Shown here piece by piece: positions 9,784 to 21,356 of a DNA stretch of 64,000 nucleotides. The stretch's first letter is position 1. Every line of letters begins with the position of its first letter. Source of the DNA: Meconema thalassinum. Its lineage: Eukaryota > Arthropoda > Insecta > Orthoptera > Tettigoniidae. A program made the position numbers and the translations under genes. The notes beneath the pieces are model-generated. The model was not told the DNA's origin. It saw only the letters and a program-made list of their open reading frames with translations, and did no database searches. The stretch lies in assembly GCA_946902985.2 (NCBI GenBank), contig OX336388.2, positions 126,965,346-127,029,345 on the forward strand, given 5' to 3'.

Positions 9784-10251
9784 CTGAGGGCAAAGAAACA
9801 GAGTGCTTTTTAAATACGTGTGGATTGTCAGGTTAGGTTTGGGCATTAGCCAGATCCCACGTAAGTAGTAGGCTACTATTAGCTGTTTTGTATCTTTGCT
9901 GCATTTTGGTCATGAAGCCCCATATGTGTGTGTAATCTGATAATGTGTGTGTCATTGTGGTAGCTTTAGTAGCACACTGATGCAAGGATTTAGGTCAAGT
10001 GGCTGTGACCTTAACTCAGGTACCGGTACTATTTTCCTGGATTAAAAGTGTGGGGGGGGGGGGGCATGGAAAACCACTAAGATGGCTTGTCCTCCTTGCA
10101 TAATAGTGTTCTAGTTGCTATGGTTACCAGTAAGATTGATTCTGCTGATATATCCCCAGAGAACCCTTGGATACAAGATGTCCTCCTTCTATAATAAAGT
10201 GTTCTAGTTGCTATTGGTTAACAGTGAGATTGTTTCTATTGATATATCACC

Positions 10252-10766
10252 AGTGACCGGCGGCTTCGGTGGCATAGTTGGTAGCATGCTGAGCTCCTAT
10301 GCACAAGATCGCGGGTTCAAATCCGACCGAAGTCATCGGATTTTTAAAAGCTTAAAAAATCCTTCAGTATGCCTTCCTTCAGAGGGGGAGTAAAGCTGGC
10401 GGGCCCATGTCATAGATTTATGGCATGTAAAAGAGCCTTCCACTAACTACAATTGTGTGAAACTAAATTTCTAGGTTAGATTTGATTAACGCTCTATGAG
10501 TTCCAACGTTCGTTGCCAGGTGCCAGTAACGGTGGCATCTAGTAGCCAAATTCACAGCTAGGTGTCTTTGACGGTAGCAAAAGTAGGAACTACCGTACGG
10601 TACTTGAAATTGATCGTCTGCAGTCCTTACCTGAATTACAGATAACACACACAAATATAGCCATCACAATTAACACCGGTTATCAGACAGATTCTACACA
10701 CACCCAAAGTACACGGGGCTGCATGACCACGTTGTCGCAGCCCCTAAACTGAGGAACCAACCAACA
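10252..10766 (+). mobile_element. tRNA-derived SINE, family A
   Basis: The head has polymerase III box A-like TGGCATAGTTGG and box B-like GGGTTCAAATCC, and the tail is an (ACCA)n-type repeat, AACCAACCAAC. Total length is about 500 bp. Other copies: 12567-13066 (minus), 41080-41581 (minus), and partial copies near 45213, 48226 and, diverged, 23560. The tRNA-like head could be mistaken for a tRNA gene. Confidence 0.75.
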
Positions 10767-10890
10767 CAAGAGACCTCTTGGATACGAGATGTCCTGCTTG
10801 TACAATAAATTGCTCAAGTTGCTATGGTACCAATAAGATTGTTTCTATTCATAATGTTGAATTTTGGGCTTATGCCGTGTTTATTATACT

Positions 10891-10942
10891 AATATTCGAC
10901 GCGTTTCGAAAGAAACCATGTCTTTCATCGTCAGGAATAATC
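10891..10942 (-). ncRNA. possible degenerate hammerhead ribozyme of the PLE
   Basis: On the minus strand the order is ATTATTC, CTGACGA, a stem GAAAGA/TCTTTC with a small loop, GAAAC, GCGTC, GAATA. That matches hammerhead stem I (TATTC/GAATA), CUGANGA, stem II, GAAA, a minimal stem III and a GUC cleavage triplet. One extra U sits between CUGACGA and stem II. Penelope-like elements are known to carry such motifs in their terminal repeats. Activity is unknown. Confidence 0.45.
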
Positions 10943-11051
10943 TGGAATACGACAATGTTGCTAAGAGAAAGCAACGAAGAACATATAGAAGGTGCCCAAA
11001 GATGGACGCCATTATAGCCCCATGTTAGGGACAACGGAAAGCAGCAGTGAA

Positions 11052-11815
11052 TTACTTTCTCAGGGTTCTGATAATAGGTAGCCAGGATTCACTGAGATTG
11101 TAGCCGGTGTCGCGGTTGAAATTATCTGGGTGTTTACGTATTTCAACCGCCTCCCTGATGATTCTGGGACGATATTGCTTTATACGGGCAAGAACATCCA
11201 CTCCTTGGAACATGACATCATGGCCAGGTGTTAAAGCATGATCGGCAACAGCTGATTTATCAGGTTGAATGAGCCTGATACATCTATTATGTTCCTTAAT
11301 GCGAGTGCATATTGTTCTCGAAGTCTGCCCGATGTAAACCTTGCCACAAGTACAGGGAACTCTGTAGATACCCGGTTGTTGCAATTTAGGCAAACTGTCC
11401 TTAGTTGGTCGCAGGAGTTGCCTAATCTTAACAGAAGTTCCAAATACAGTCCGTATGTTGTACCGACGTAGGATTTTAGCAATACGATCCGTTGTGTTAT
11501 GTATGTACGGAAGGTAAGCAGTTCTTCTTACATCTCTTTTCTCAACTGACGTCCTATTATTATTTGTTGGTTTCAGAACCGTAGAAATCAAAGCCTTGCT
11601 ATAACCGTTGCTCTCAAAGGTGGTTCGCAGGGTGTTAATTTCTTCTTGTAAAGAAGACACTTCACAAATCCTCCTAGCCCTGGTAGTTAGAGTTGTAAGG
11701 ATACCATGTTTCTGGGCAGGGTGATGGTGAGAACTTGCGTGGAGATATCTATTGGTATGTGTTGGCTTACGAAAAACGCTGTGTCCTAAAGATCCATCCT
11801 CTTTCTTGGTGACGA
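11052..11815 (-). pseudogene. Penelope-like RT end plus GIY-YIG endonuclease
   Basis: A single open frame of about 254 codons, without its own start. It opens with the conserved post-RT segment VFRKPTHTNRYLH then SSHHHPAQK. Further on is IYRVPCTCGKVYIGQT, the GIY-YIG nuclease signature of Penelope-like elements, followed by Arg, His and Glu positions typical of the fold (TRIKEH, then REAVEI). The Cys pair just before VYIGQT fits the CCHH-type linker known in animal Penelope elements. The frame stays intact to the end at 11052, which suggests a fairly recent insertion that was truncated at its 5' end. Confidence 0.85.
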
Positions 11816-11925
11816 GATTGTTTCTACTGATTTATCCCCAGGGATATCTTGAATGCAAGATGCCGTGTTGTCCTGAATCTATAACTGAGTGCTCTACTGA
11901 TGATGGTATGAGATAGGCTACTTAC

Positions 11926-12045
11926 GTAAGTCTTGTCACAGTTACACATGTCGTCAAGAGGCTCGAACTTCGTTGGTCCGGGGATCTTGGTGCACACCAC
12001 CTTGGGTCCAATTGGTAGAAACTTGTATGGCTTGGGAGGTCTCAC
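11926..12045 (-). CDS. internal exon of the Tyr/Ala-repeat gene
   Basis: 120 bp, 40 codons, bounded by an acceptor ending TTGTTGCAG and a GTAAGT donor, phase 0 at both ends. It codes VRPPKPYKFLPIGPKVVC and then ends DDMCNCDKTY. The opening VRP and the paired Cys resemble the start of the last exon (VRPAG...CSLCDK), so the two exons may have arisen by duplication. The joined frame passes through without a stop. Confidence 0.7.
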
Positions 12046-12540
12046 CTGCAACAAGCATCACGGAACATAACCTAGACAGTCCATTCCGCTAATTCTCAAT
12101 TCTGGCTCGTGAAGCTGAGTGTACCGCGTTCCAGCCTTCCGAATCAAACCTGGACCCTCAAAGGGTGACAGCCACGAATGTTAGCCATTTATTGTGACCA
12201 ATCTGACCATGGAGATACAGGATAACAAAACTGGGATGTAATCAAAGCGATACGGTACCGTAACTTACAATATCCAGATACATATGGAACTGAGAAATAT
12301 AAACAGTACGTTACTATAGGCTATAAATGGTTATTCAAAATATGAATAGGATCCTTCAGAATACCCCGTAGCATTTCCATTTCCCTTATACTGATGAGCA
12401 CCCAAACCAAAGTCGTTGTAGATGTTTCTTAGTCCAAAGAAATGATGCCCCACGTGCACTGAAGAGGGGACTTGTTGCTTCCCACCCATATATAATCAGT
12501 TACATAATAACTCTCACTTAATAATTAGGCTGAGGCCAAG
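12046..12540. other. intron sequence with a SINE remnant
   Basis: A short decayed stretch near 12100-12190 resembles the minus strand of SINE family D (ending GTGACAGCCACGAATG). No gene is seen. Confidence 0.4.
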
Positions 12541-12566
12541 CATGCGACTTTGTCGCTGCATCCGAG

Positions 12567-13066
12567 ACTCGTGGTTTTGGTTGGTTCTTAAGTTTAGGGG
12601 CTGCGACAACGCGGTCATGTAGCCCCGTGTACTTAGGGTGTGTGTAGAATCTGTCTGATAACCGGTGTTAATTGTGATGACTGTAATAATGTGTGTTATC
12701 TGTTTTATAATTTAAGTACTGTAACTTAGAATTTTTCAAATAGTTCCTTCTTTTGCCGCCAAGTTCAGAACTTAGCTACTAGACGCCACCGCAGTCGGCT
12801 CTTGGCAACGAACGTAGAAACCTAAGAGCGTTGTTTACATTCTTAACCTATCCAATTTAGCTTCACACAGGTGCAATTAGTGGAAGGTTCTTTCTTTAAC
12901 ATGCCATAAATCTATGACATGGGACCGCCGGCTTTACTTCCTCTCCGAAGGAAGGGATTTTTAACGCTCTTAAAAAATCCGACGGCTTTTGCCGGGTTTG
13001 AACCCGCTATCTTGGACATAGAAGCTCAGCATGCTACCGACTACGCCACCGAAGCCACTCTCGTGG
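12567..13066 (-). mobile_element. SINE family A, minus strand
   Basis: Reverse copy: the tail TTGGTTGGTTC lies at the left and the tRNA-like head (box B as GGGTTTGAACCC, box A as CTACGCCACCGAAGCC) at the right. It lies just left of a LINE 3' tail. Confidence 0.7.
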
Positions 13067-13350
13067 TTTTGGATTTTCCCAATGGCGACATTTCTCACTG
13101 GCCAAGCAAAACCGACTGTCGCCGGCTTTCAAAGCCTCCTATTTCAAATTTATGTATTTATTTATTTATTTATCAAAGCACAAACTACAGCTATGCTAGC
13201 CCTTCACGCTTGTACAAATAACAACAAAATAACAATTTAAAATAAAATATAAAATAAATTTAACAAATCACCAAACAAAACAAGTCCATATCAAGAGCCG
13301 GTAGAATGTCCTTGCTCGTAGCTGTGTCGTCTATGGCCAAGATGACAGTT

Positions 13351-14575
13351 CTAAATACAGTTTATGTTTTCCTTCACCTGCTTCAGGAACGTCCTCTTGT
13401 TTGTGGATATGTCCAACTCTCGTTTACTTGCTATTCTATTGTACAGGGATGATTTGCGGTTTTGGAAGGATCTTTGGATTAAGGAACGTTTAGTGTGTGG
13501 AATGTGCATAATATCTTTGAGCCTGGTAGAACGGGAGGGTGCTCTTAGTTTGAAGAGTGACAGCAGGTGGTCCGAACGGTAATGGCCATTTAGAATTGAA
13601 TGTAGGAACAACAGGTCACTTACCTGGCGAGTCGTGCTGAGGGGAGGGATGTTTATGGCCGAAAGTACCTGCTGAGTGGTGAAGTGTCTAAACCTTGGCA
13701 TTCTGTTCCTTACAATGGCAGCAAAGAAGGATTGAATTCTGTTAAATTTTGCTATGTTTGACGGGCAAGAAGTGGTTCAAATGGGAGAGCAGTAGTTTGC
13801 AATAGGCTGGATTATTGAGAGGTAATAGAGGCGAAGAGCTGCTGGATTTGATATTTCTGTGAAGCGGTAGAGTATGCCAAGGAATTTCATGGCTTTGGAT
13901 AAAGAATGTTGTATGTGTTCTTTAAATCTTAGCTGGCTGTCAAATATGACCCCGAGATCTCGCTGATGCGCAACTGCGGTAATGGGCCTGTCAAGTAAGG
14001 AATATGTTGTGGGTACTGGTGAATTGCGTAGGGTAATTGTTAAAAAGCTGCATTTATCTGGGTTTGGTTTCAACTTCCATGTGCGGCACCAGTCGGACAG
14101 AGCGTTAAGTGAGGACTGAAGTAGTGCGGCGTCGGCAGGTGTCTTAATTTCCTTGAAAATCTTGCAGTCATCTGCGAAGAGTAGGGTATCGGCTGTGTCA
14201 GAGAGTTTGGATGGTAGGCCATCCATAAATAATGAAAATAAAAGTGGGCCAAGGGCACTGCCTTGTGGGACGCCGGAGAGCATAGGTAGCCAAGGGGATG
14301 AAGTGCCTGATATTACGACTCTGTTGTCGGTTCTGTAGAAAGCCGTCGAGGAGTGTTAGGAGATTGCCATGTATATTGAACCGTTCAGCGATTTTGTGGA
14401 GTAGTAGAGTATGGTCTATTGAGTCAAATGCTTTCGATATATCTACGTAGCAGATATCGAGCTGGGATGTTTCTGCAATGGCATGTGTTGCATAGCTGTG
14501 GATAGTGGCCAAGTTAGTGAGGCACGAGCCTCCAGGAAGGAAGCCATGTTGGCTGGTTGAAATATATGGTAAGGT
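13351..14575 (-). pseudogene. LINE reverse transcriptase, broken into frames
   Basis: The RT runs over at least three frames. 14198-14512 has DICYVDISKAFDSIDH, the first catalytic Asp block. 13777-14283 has SGVPQGSALGPLLF and LLFADDCKIF, the FADD catalytic box. 13351-13701 is the post-RT region. Frameshifts lie near 14270 and 13740. The clade assignment to CR1/L2 rests on the FADD box, the domain order and the 2A-like motif upstream, and is an inference. Confidence 0.8.
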
Positions 14576-14913
14576 AAAAGACAGGAGACGTTGGTGGATT
14601 ATTTTTTCAAATATGAAGGATAGTGTGGGTAGTATAGAGACTGGTCGGTACGATGATACGTTCCTTTTGTCCCCAAATTTGAATATAGGGACAATGTTGG
14701 CCTGTTTCCAGGCAGTGGGAAAATAGCCCTTGGCAAAGCACCTGTTGAATAGATTGGAGAGCGATGTACAGAGAACAGTGGCTGTGTTTTTCAGGAAGAT
14801 GGGGCCAATATCATCGGGACCGGTAGCTTTGTTGGTGCGGAGAGATTGAAGTAGACTGAGGACTTCATTTGATGTTGTTGTTATTTTCGAAAACGTGCAA
14901 TTTGCTGCTGTTT

Positions 14914-16515
14914 CTACCGGTGGAAGGGGTTGATTTTGAGTGGGAGTGGAAAAGTTTTCAAATACCTGTTGAATAGCTTATTGCGGTCTGGTCCCTCCGC
15001 TTTGGTTCCTTGGTGTTCTACGCTGACGGGAATCCTTTCGGTTCTCCTCCTCGAGTTGATGACGGACCAGTAGCGCTTGGGATTTTCCCGGACGTTCTCC
15101 GTGATGGCTTCTATATGCCTCGTGTAGTCTCTCCTGAGCAGACGTCTTGCGTGTCGGCGAATGTACTCGAAAGTATTTTGAGTGTGGGGGTTGGGGAAGT
15201 CCTTCCAAAGCCACCAGGCCTTCTTGTTTCCCATGGCCAGCCGAGTTTCGTGGGAAATCTGGAACGGGTACTTGCTTTTGGTAGGCTGCCGTACCGGTAC
15301 GAAGTCTTTGATGCTGGCAAGTAGCCAGTCGTACAGCATGCCGATTGCCGGCTCCACGTGAGGTGTTTCGAGGAGGGTCCATGGCAAGCATTCCAAGGCG
15401 CGGCATATGGCTGGCCAGTCAGCTCGGCACCAGTTGAAGGTCGGGCGTGAGGGTGGTTCCTTGAGTACTTTTGAGTGTGGGGTGGGAAGGAACAAAGAGG
15501 TGTCGAGGGACTGATGGTCAGAGACAAAGATGTTTCTACCAGCAGTGTTTGATTTCAGTTTTAGAGAAGATAATATAAAGTCCAGTACGTTGGATCCCCG
15601 CGTTGGGTACATGTTATGCTGCTGTAATCTGAGGCCAGTAATAAAATTATCTATAAAGAAGGAGTCATCATCATTATCAGGTGTACCTATTGTTGGGGAG
15701 GTCCATTTTAATGTGGGAAGATTGAAGTCACCCATTAACACCACTTCGCCTTGCGATAGAGCTGCGAGCACTGAGTCAAGACACTGCTCCAGGCTGTACA
15801 GGGGACTGCCCGGTGGCCGGTAGTAGCAACCCACAAATATGTGTCGGCCTGGAAAGGGTAGCTCCACCCACACTAATTCACAGTTCCGCTCGAGGTCTGA
15901 TCTCCTTTTGCACGGTAATGCACTGTTCACTGCTAGCAACACCCCTTCCCCTCTCGTAGCACGATCACTGCGAAATATACTAAAGTTAGCATTGAGAGGC
16001 AGTTCACTATCGCTAACCATTTGGGTAAGCCATGTCTCAGACAGCCCCACCACGTCTATATGACTTAATTCAGGCAGATGAATTTCACAGTCAGAGAGTT
16101 TATTATTGAGGCTGCGCAGGTTTTGGTAGTATATGTTTAGTTCTGATTTGGTGTTGTGTTCAGAGAAAGTGGGCCCGGGGTTCAACTGTATGTCTCCAGC
16201 CAACAGCAAGAGACAAAGCAGCCTCACGGCAACTGAGTAACCTGCCCGGGGCTTAGCTGGCCCAGGGTGAATGGACTGGAGCCTGCCTAGCGGGAGTATG
16301 GCGTACCCTGACAGAGATAAAGCCGGGATGTAGTAAGTTCTCTCAGATAACAGCCACACGAGAGTGTCACAGACTTGTTCAATTGCACTTCTGAATTCAC
16401 AATATTGAATATTGTCTCGTGGACCACAACTTGTCACCATGCCTTTTAAAAATACTGCACAAAGGGAACCAACTGTCGCAGCACTGTGCACACGCGCACT
16501 CACTCTTGCCGCCAT
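14914..16515 (-). pseudogene. LINE 2A-like peptide and AP endonuclease
   Basis: A 533-codon frame. Around residues 106-115 lies AGDIQLNPGP, a 2A-like ribosome-skipping motif preceded by a Leu-rich stretch; GDIQLNPGP is encoded at 16171-16197. The endonuclease follows with NLRSLNNK, VGLSETWL, GCYYRPPGS, VVLMGDFNLP and the terminal SDH motif (IFVSDHQSL). These are the expected catalytic blocks of the exonuclease-endonuclease-phosphatase fold. The frame stops at 14914 before the RT begins in another frame. The first ~100 residues are unrecognised. Confidence 0.8.
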
Positions 16516-16530
16516 CTTTACTGATGAGTG

Positions 16531-16680
16531 ATTAGTGGGGTAGTAGGCCTATTCGAGGAGGCCGTGGTCGAATAATAGTACACTATGCAACGAGCCTATA
16601 CCTTAATGGCAATAATTAAGACACGAGTATAGTACATTATGCAACGAGCCTATACCTTGTATAGTCCGGGACAGCTTAAA
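16531..16680 (+). repeat. fragment of hairpin MITE family
   Basis: Two tandem copies of a GCAACGAGCCTATACCTT-type motif with TAATTAAGACACGAGTAT between them. The same words occur in the insertion at about 20178-20678. Confidence 0.55.
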
Positions 16681-18471
16681 TAAGTTACTAGATCAAAACA
16701 GAGTAGCCAACATTAACAGCCGTCCCCTATACCTACATAAATGTTGGTTTATGGTTGAATTTCTAGAAGTTAAGTTATTTTCATGTGCTAGCACATTGTC
16801 GCCAACCCTGCTTAAAATCTCGCCATCTCCAAAGACCATAATACCAGTAAAATTTCTTAACACACGGTTGCCGACATTTTTCTCCCAGAATGCATTTCCT
16901 AATTTAATCCCAATCCTCATCTGAACTTCTTGCATTTCAATAGGGATTTGCCAATAGGCTTTCAATAGCTTGTCTCAATTCTGCTTCCATATATGTAGGC
17001 CTATACATGCAAGAAATGAGTATGGTACTTATCAAAAGAAAATAAAGAAATAATAAGCTAATATGTACCCTATTGTTCTATTTCTCTCCTACTCCTAAAT
17101 CCTTCTCTGAACACTCATCTTAAAACAGAATGGTCTGCATTTTTGGACTAATTATAAAAATGCAGTCTATAAGAAGAAATGAACATGTTTCTGTTCTTAT
17201 GCATTTTATATGATGCTTTAAAAATCAATCTAGAAGAGCTAATTTAATTTAAGTTAACTACACTACCATAATACTGCTTAAGAGTTAGACTGTTGAGGAC
17301 TGATGACCAAGATGTCCCTAACTTGAGCAAGGACTGCTTCACAACTTTATGTAAAATGTAAAGGGCCTTTACGTAGTTTGGAACATTTGCGTACGTGTTA
17401 CAAGGACGTGTGTGCTGACATGTTGGTGTTAAATGATGTAGGTTGGCAACACTAAATGTGGCGGCCATGTTGGTTTTCTAGTAACTTATTTAAGGTGTCC
17501 CGGACTATAACATATGGTTACATATTTTAGCAAATGTTAGGTTAAGAAAATGGCGCTTGCTGGGAGTGCTGTCCATTACCCAAAGGTAGAGATATCTAGT
17601 TTCTGGCAGTGGGGTGATGGGGGGCCTTGCCAGTGAAGCGTATTTTCTAAGTTCTTTTTTATGGTGCTTGTTTTTTATTAGTTTATTCCGTGATTTTGTT
17701 AGATTGTTAGGTCCTTTCTTGAGTATGATTATTGCTTCGAGCATAAATACAATAGAGTGCGCGTTGCCACACTGCGCCTGTACTGTGACGTGAAACCAAC
17801 ATCTCGATCAGCTGACTAAAGGAAAAACAGAGGAACTCGTAATGGAAGGTGATAGGAGTAGGTGGGGAAATGATTTTTAATGAGGGTATAAACACACATT
17901 TTCGTAATTTATACGACATTGGGAAAAGCATCGCATGTTTCTTTACATAACGGAAGGTAGCAAAGGTTAAGAATGTAACATATTTGGTGTTAAAAGTGGC
18001 TGTCGTGTTCCGTAATATTCATACATCCAGGATCCCCTCTTGTAAATAATTAATAACAAAATCCAATTCTGAATTAGGCCTACTGATTTTTGAACAGAAT
18101 TGTGTTTGTGTAGAAAGTGGCTGTCGTGTTCCGTAAAATTCATACATCTAGGATCCCCTCTTGTAAATAATTAATAACAAATCCAACTCTGAATTAGGCC
18201 TACTGATTTTTGAACAGAATTGTGTTTGTGTAGCTGGTCATTTTTGATTGTACGCCCGAGAGCTCCAAACAAGTTCAATCTATTACTACATCATTTCCTA
18301 ATTTATTTTTCATCATTAGAAAATGTATTTTGGCCAATTTCAGTACATTACTTTACAAAATGTTATCGTACGATTAGCTCTTACTCAGCGTTATCTTCCA
18401 CTTCAGTATTTTATGAAAGTAAACAAAACATGGCCAAATGGAAATAAGGAAGTCTATTGATTTAGTAAACA
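16681..18471. other. non-coding, with a 119-bp tandem duplication
   Basis: No gene is seen. About 17994-18112 is repeated at 18113-18230 (both contain GTGGCTGTCGTGTTCCGTAA and end ACAGAATTGTGTTTGTGTAG). About 17748-17828 matches 22370-22440 (CATCTCGATCAGCTGACTAAA), the sequence upstream of a THAP fragment, so it is likely the end of a DNA element. 16693-16965 is open on the minus strand for 90 codons but resembles nothing I know. Confidence 0.5.
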
Positions 18472-19160
18472 TTCATTCATTCATTCATTCATTCATTCGT
18501 TTATTTACAATTGGGGGTGTGCTCCCCGGTGGCAAATTAGATATACATAACAAATAAATAACTGTGCATAACAATTCACTAACAATTAAACTGAAGTATT
18601 TACACAAATAGTCAGTCTTTTCTTAAACACACCTATATGTTTGGGAAAAGGCTCTAAGACTGCGGCAGGTAGAGAGTTCCAATTATCAATGGCACGGTTT
18701 ACGAAAGAATATTTACCATACAGTAATTTGTTCGCTGTGGTCGGCCCTTAACTTTGAAAGGATGATCGCTCCTACCCATGTAAGTAGGCTCTTCCATACG
18801 TTTGCTAAGCTCACCCCATGCTGGTTGATTTGTATACGTGTTGTACATAGCGCAGAGTCCAGATTTCATCCTCCTAGCCTCAAGTGATTCCCACCCAAGT
18901 TTCTTTAACATACGGCTCACACTGCTTTTGGGATTAAAGTCACTGAGCACAAATCTAGCGGCCTTTCTTTGTACCATTTCCAACTCATTTATGAGCCCTA
19001 CTTGATATGGATCCCAAACCGCCGAGGCGTATTCCAGAATAGATCTTACAAGTGACAAATATCCTGATTCTTTAGCAGAGGTACTACTTCCTTTTAATAC
19101 CCTCATTACAAAGTGCAGGGATTTGTAAGCATTAGAAACTACACATCCTATATGACTACT

Positions 19161-20178
19161 TCATTTCATATCATTTCTTACGTGAACGCCCAAATATTTG
19201 CAAGAATCTTCTTCTACAAGTATTTCCGAGCCAATGTTATATTGAAAATCTTTCCTTCGCACTTTCCCTATTTTTATTAGACTACATTTTCTTGTGTTTA
19301 TTTTCATTTTATTTTCGATCGCCCACTTATAGACCGGGTTCAGGTCATCTTGAAGTACTGCATTGTCTTGTGAGTCATGTATCTTTCGATATATTACACA
19401 ATCATCCGCAAACAATCGACAGTCACTGCGAATCCCATTTGGTAAGTCATTTATAAACGCCAAAAATAACAAAGTTCCGATTACGCTGCCCTGAGGGATA
19501 CCCGACGTTACGGTAATTTCATCCGAGAATCGGCCTTCAACTTTCACTTTCTGGGAACGACCCGTCAAAAATTCTTGGATCCATAAAATTACTCTTCTAT
19601 CAATCTTCGTAGAAGCTAATTTATGGAGTAGCATGTCATGCGGCACGACATCAAATGCCTTCGCAAAATCTATTACTACGGCGCCGACTGAAACTCCATC
19701 GTCTAACGATTCGCTAATATCTTGAAAAAGTGATAGCATCTGACTTTCGCATGAGTAACCTTTCCGAAATCCATGTTGTCTATCATTAAACCATGATAAT
19801 GTTTCCCACTGTTCCCTCAAGTAGTCGCAAATGAGATGCCCCATCTGTTTACAAACGATGGACGTAAGACTAACCGGCCTGTAGTTGCCCAATTCAAGTC
19901 TGCTCCCTCCCTTAAATATTGGGACTACCGTAGCTCTTTTCCAGTCATCCGGGATTTGCGCATTGTTTATGGACATTATTAAACATCACCTCTAAGTATC
20001 GTGCCACGGCCCTACCTCCTAGTTTAAGTACTTCACTAACAATATTATCAGGACCCTTCGATATATTGTAACGTAATTTTTGTATTAGCTTTACAATTGC
20101 TGACTGGTTTATTTGGAGAAGTGGAGCCCCTGATTCACCGTTAAGGTCCAACACACAGCTATTGGATTTATTGAACAC
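19161..20178 (-). pseudogene. LINE reverse transcriptase
   Basis: The frame 19161-19976 has WKRATVVPIFKGG, NYRPVSLTS, FDVVPHDMLLHKL, SGIPQGSVIGTLLFL and RLFADDCVIY (FADD), i.e. the fingers and palm of a non-LTR RT. The frame 19945-20178 supplies the N-terminal part (KGPDNIVSEVLKL) in another frame, so there is a frameshift near 19975. The C-terminal region follows at 18699-19106 (LEYASAVWDPYQ, a typical post-RT block). The copy is dead because of the frameshifts and the insertion. Confidence 0.85.
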
Positions 20179-20678
20179 ACTACCATAAAAGACATTTATG
20201 TTCGACCCTGACTATTATGTATCTGAAAACTGTGTCATAATGAGACTCGTTATAACACTATTTTTCATTATGATACAGTTTCTCCCACCAATCAGAGCTC
20301 AAGAAACAGTCGTTTGACCAATTAGATAATTAGATGCGCTGAGTACCACGACCTTCTAATGTAAATCACACTGCCTTGCCTAGTGTAATAGTAGAGTAAT
20401 CGTGGTGGCCATGGTCAAATACAAGGCATTCCCTGCGTCTCATGCGCTCTGTTCAGTACATAAAACTGGCGAAATCTCGACAGATATTTATGAATATTTA
20501 TCTTCGAACATAAAATAGTTATAATAATTATAGTCGAACATAAGCAGTCGTATGCAACTCGCCTATAATGGCAATTAAGACACTCGTATGGAAATTATAA
20601 AACTCGCATACGCTCGTTTTATAAAAAATACTCGTGTCTTAATTATAGCCATTATAGGCTCGTTGCATAATGTACTAT
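20178..20678. mobile_element. hairpin MITE inserted in the LINE
   Basis: About 500 bp interrupt the LINE between the linker (NELIV) and the RT start (SVFNKSN). 20551-20672 is a near-perfect inverted repeat with arms of nearly 60 bases (TATGCAACTCGCCTATAATG pairing with the GGCTCGTTGCATA side). No transposase is encoded. Confidence 0.65.
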
Positions 20679-21356
20679 TAATTCATTACCAATGGCCTGC
20701 TTTTCAGTAATTAATTTACCGCCACCGGACATTATCATCGACAAATTATATGAATTTCCCTTTCTTCTCCTAACATAACTGTAATTTTTTTTCCACCCAT
20801 CGCCTCCCGAACCAAGTAAACCTTGCATATAATTGTCATGATCAGCCCTCTTTTTTAAGACGAGCTCTCTTGATAAGGACTTAAATTTCAACATATACTT
20901 GCCACTATCATGTCTTTTATTGTATAATTTCCTAATTTTCCGTTTAAGACTCCTGATTTCCCGTGTGTAATACTCAGGATCTGGGTTTTGTTTCAATAAT
21001 TTAAATGGAACAAATTTATCAATAAGGCTACGGTATTTAAAATTTTCAAAATGTTAGTCCACAGGATATTAATGTGATTTCCTTCCGATGCCCATCCTAC
21101 AAATAGCTCATTCAAATACCCCTGAAATTTGTCCTGATCCGCCCTGCGATACTAGAATATGATCTTATTTGCTACATCAGAGTCTAATTTTGTAATGTCA
21201 CCGTATCTAATATTTAATTCAACCCCAGAATGGTCACTAATTCCTGGTACTTTCAGACAATTAATATATAGCTCTACAGGCCTTACGAGATAAACATCTA
21301 GGGTATTATTTCCTCTAGTTGGGAAGTCAACTACTTGGGAAAATCCCCCCTCTCTT
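20679..21356 (-). pseudogene. LINE endonuclease end and linker
   Basis: 20679-20996 codes the basic linker (IRSLKRKIRKLYNKRHDS). Minus strand 21000-21340 codes the end of an AP-type endonuclease (VVDFPTRGNNTLD, then PGISDHSGVEL with the SDH box), interrupted by at least one stop. Confidence 0.7.

Larger units (their letters stand above)
10850..11815 (-). mobile_element. 5'-truncated Penelope-like element
   Basis: Flanked by a 13-bp duplication, GATTGTTTCTATT at 10837-10849 and GATTGTTTCTACT at 11816-11828. It encodes the end of a Penelope RT and a GIY-YIG nuclease and ends with a hammerhead-like motif. The RT catalytic part is missing, so this copy cannot be autonomous. Confidence 0.85.
9787..11925 (-). 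other. intron of the Tyr/Ala-repeat gene
   Basis: Bounded by a GTAAGT donor at 11920-11925 and the acceptor at 9784-9786. It contains a ~100-bp tandem repeat (copies around 10080, 10200, 10766 and 11811, sharing GATTGTTTCTA) interrupted by a SINE and by a Penelope-like element. There is also a run of about a dozen G near 10050. Confidence 0.6.
13145..16530 (-). mobile_element. CR1/L2-type LINE, decayed but near full length
   Basis: Minus-strand element with a 2A-like motif, AP-type endonuclease, RT and C-terminal region in order, and a (TAAA)n-type 3' tail at about 13150-13175. Frameshifts separate the endonuclease frame from the RT frames, so it is dead. Confidence 0.8.
18472..21356 (-). 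mobile_element. second CR1/Jockey-group LINE, 5'-truncated, with an insertion
   Basis: The 3' end carries an (ATTC)n tail at about 18473-18500. Going 5' on the minus strand come the C-terminal region (18699-19106), the RT (19161-20178), a foreign insertion (about 20178-20678), the linker (20652-20996) and the end of the endonuclease, up to about 21356. The part upstream of that is missing. Confidence 0.8.

Noticed and set aside
10252..10330. tRNA gene
   Set aside because: Box A and box B are present, but the copy continues into a 500-bp SINE with relatives elsewhere and the cloverleaf is imperfect.
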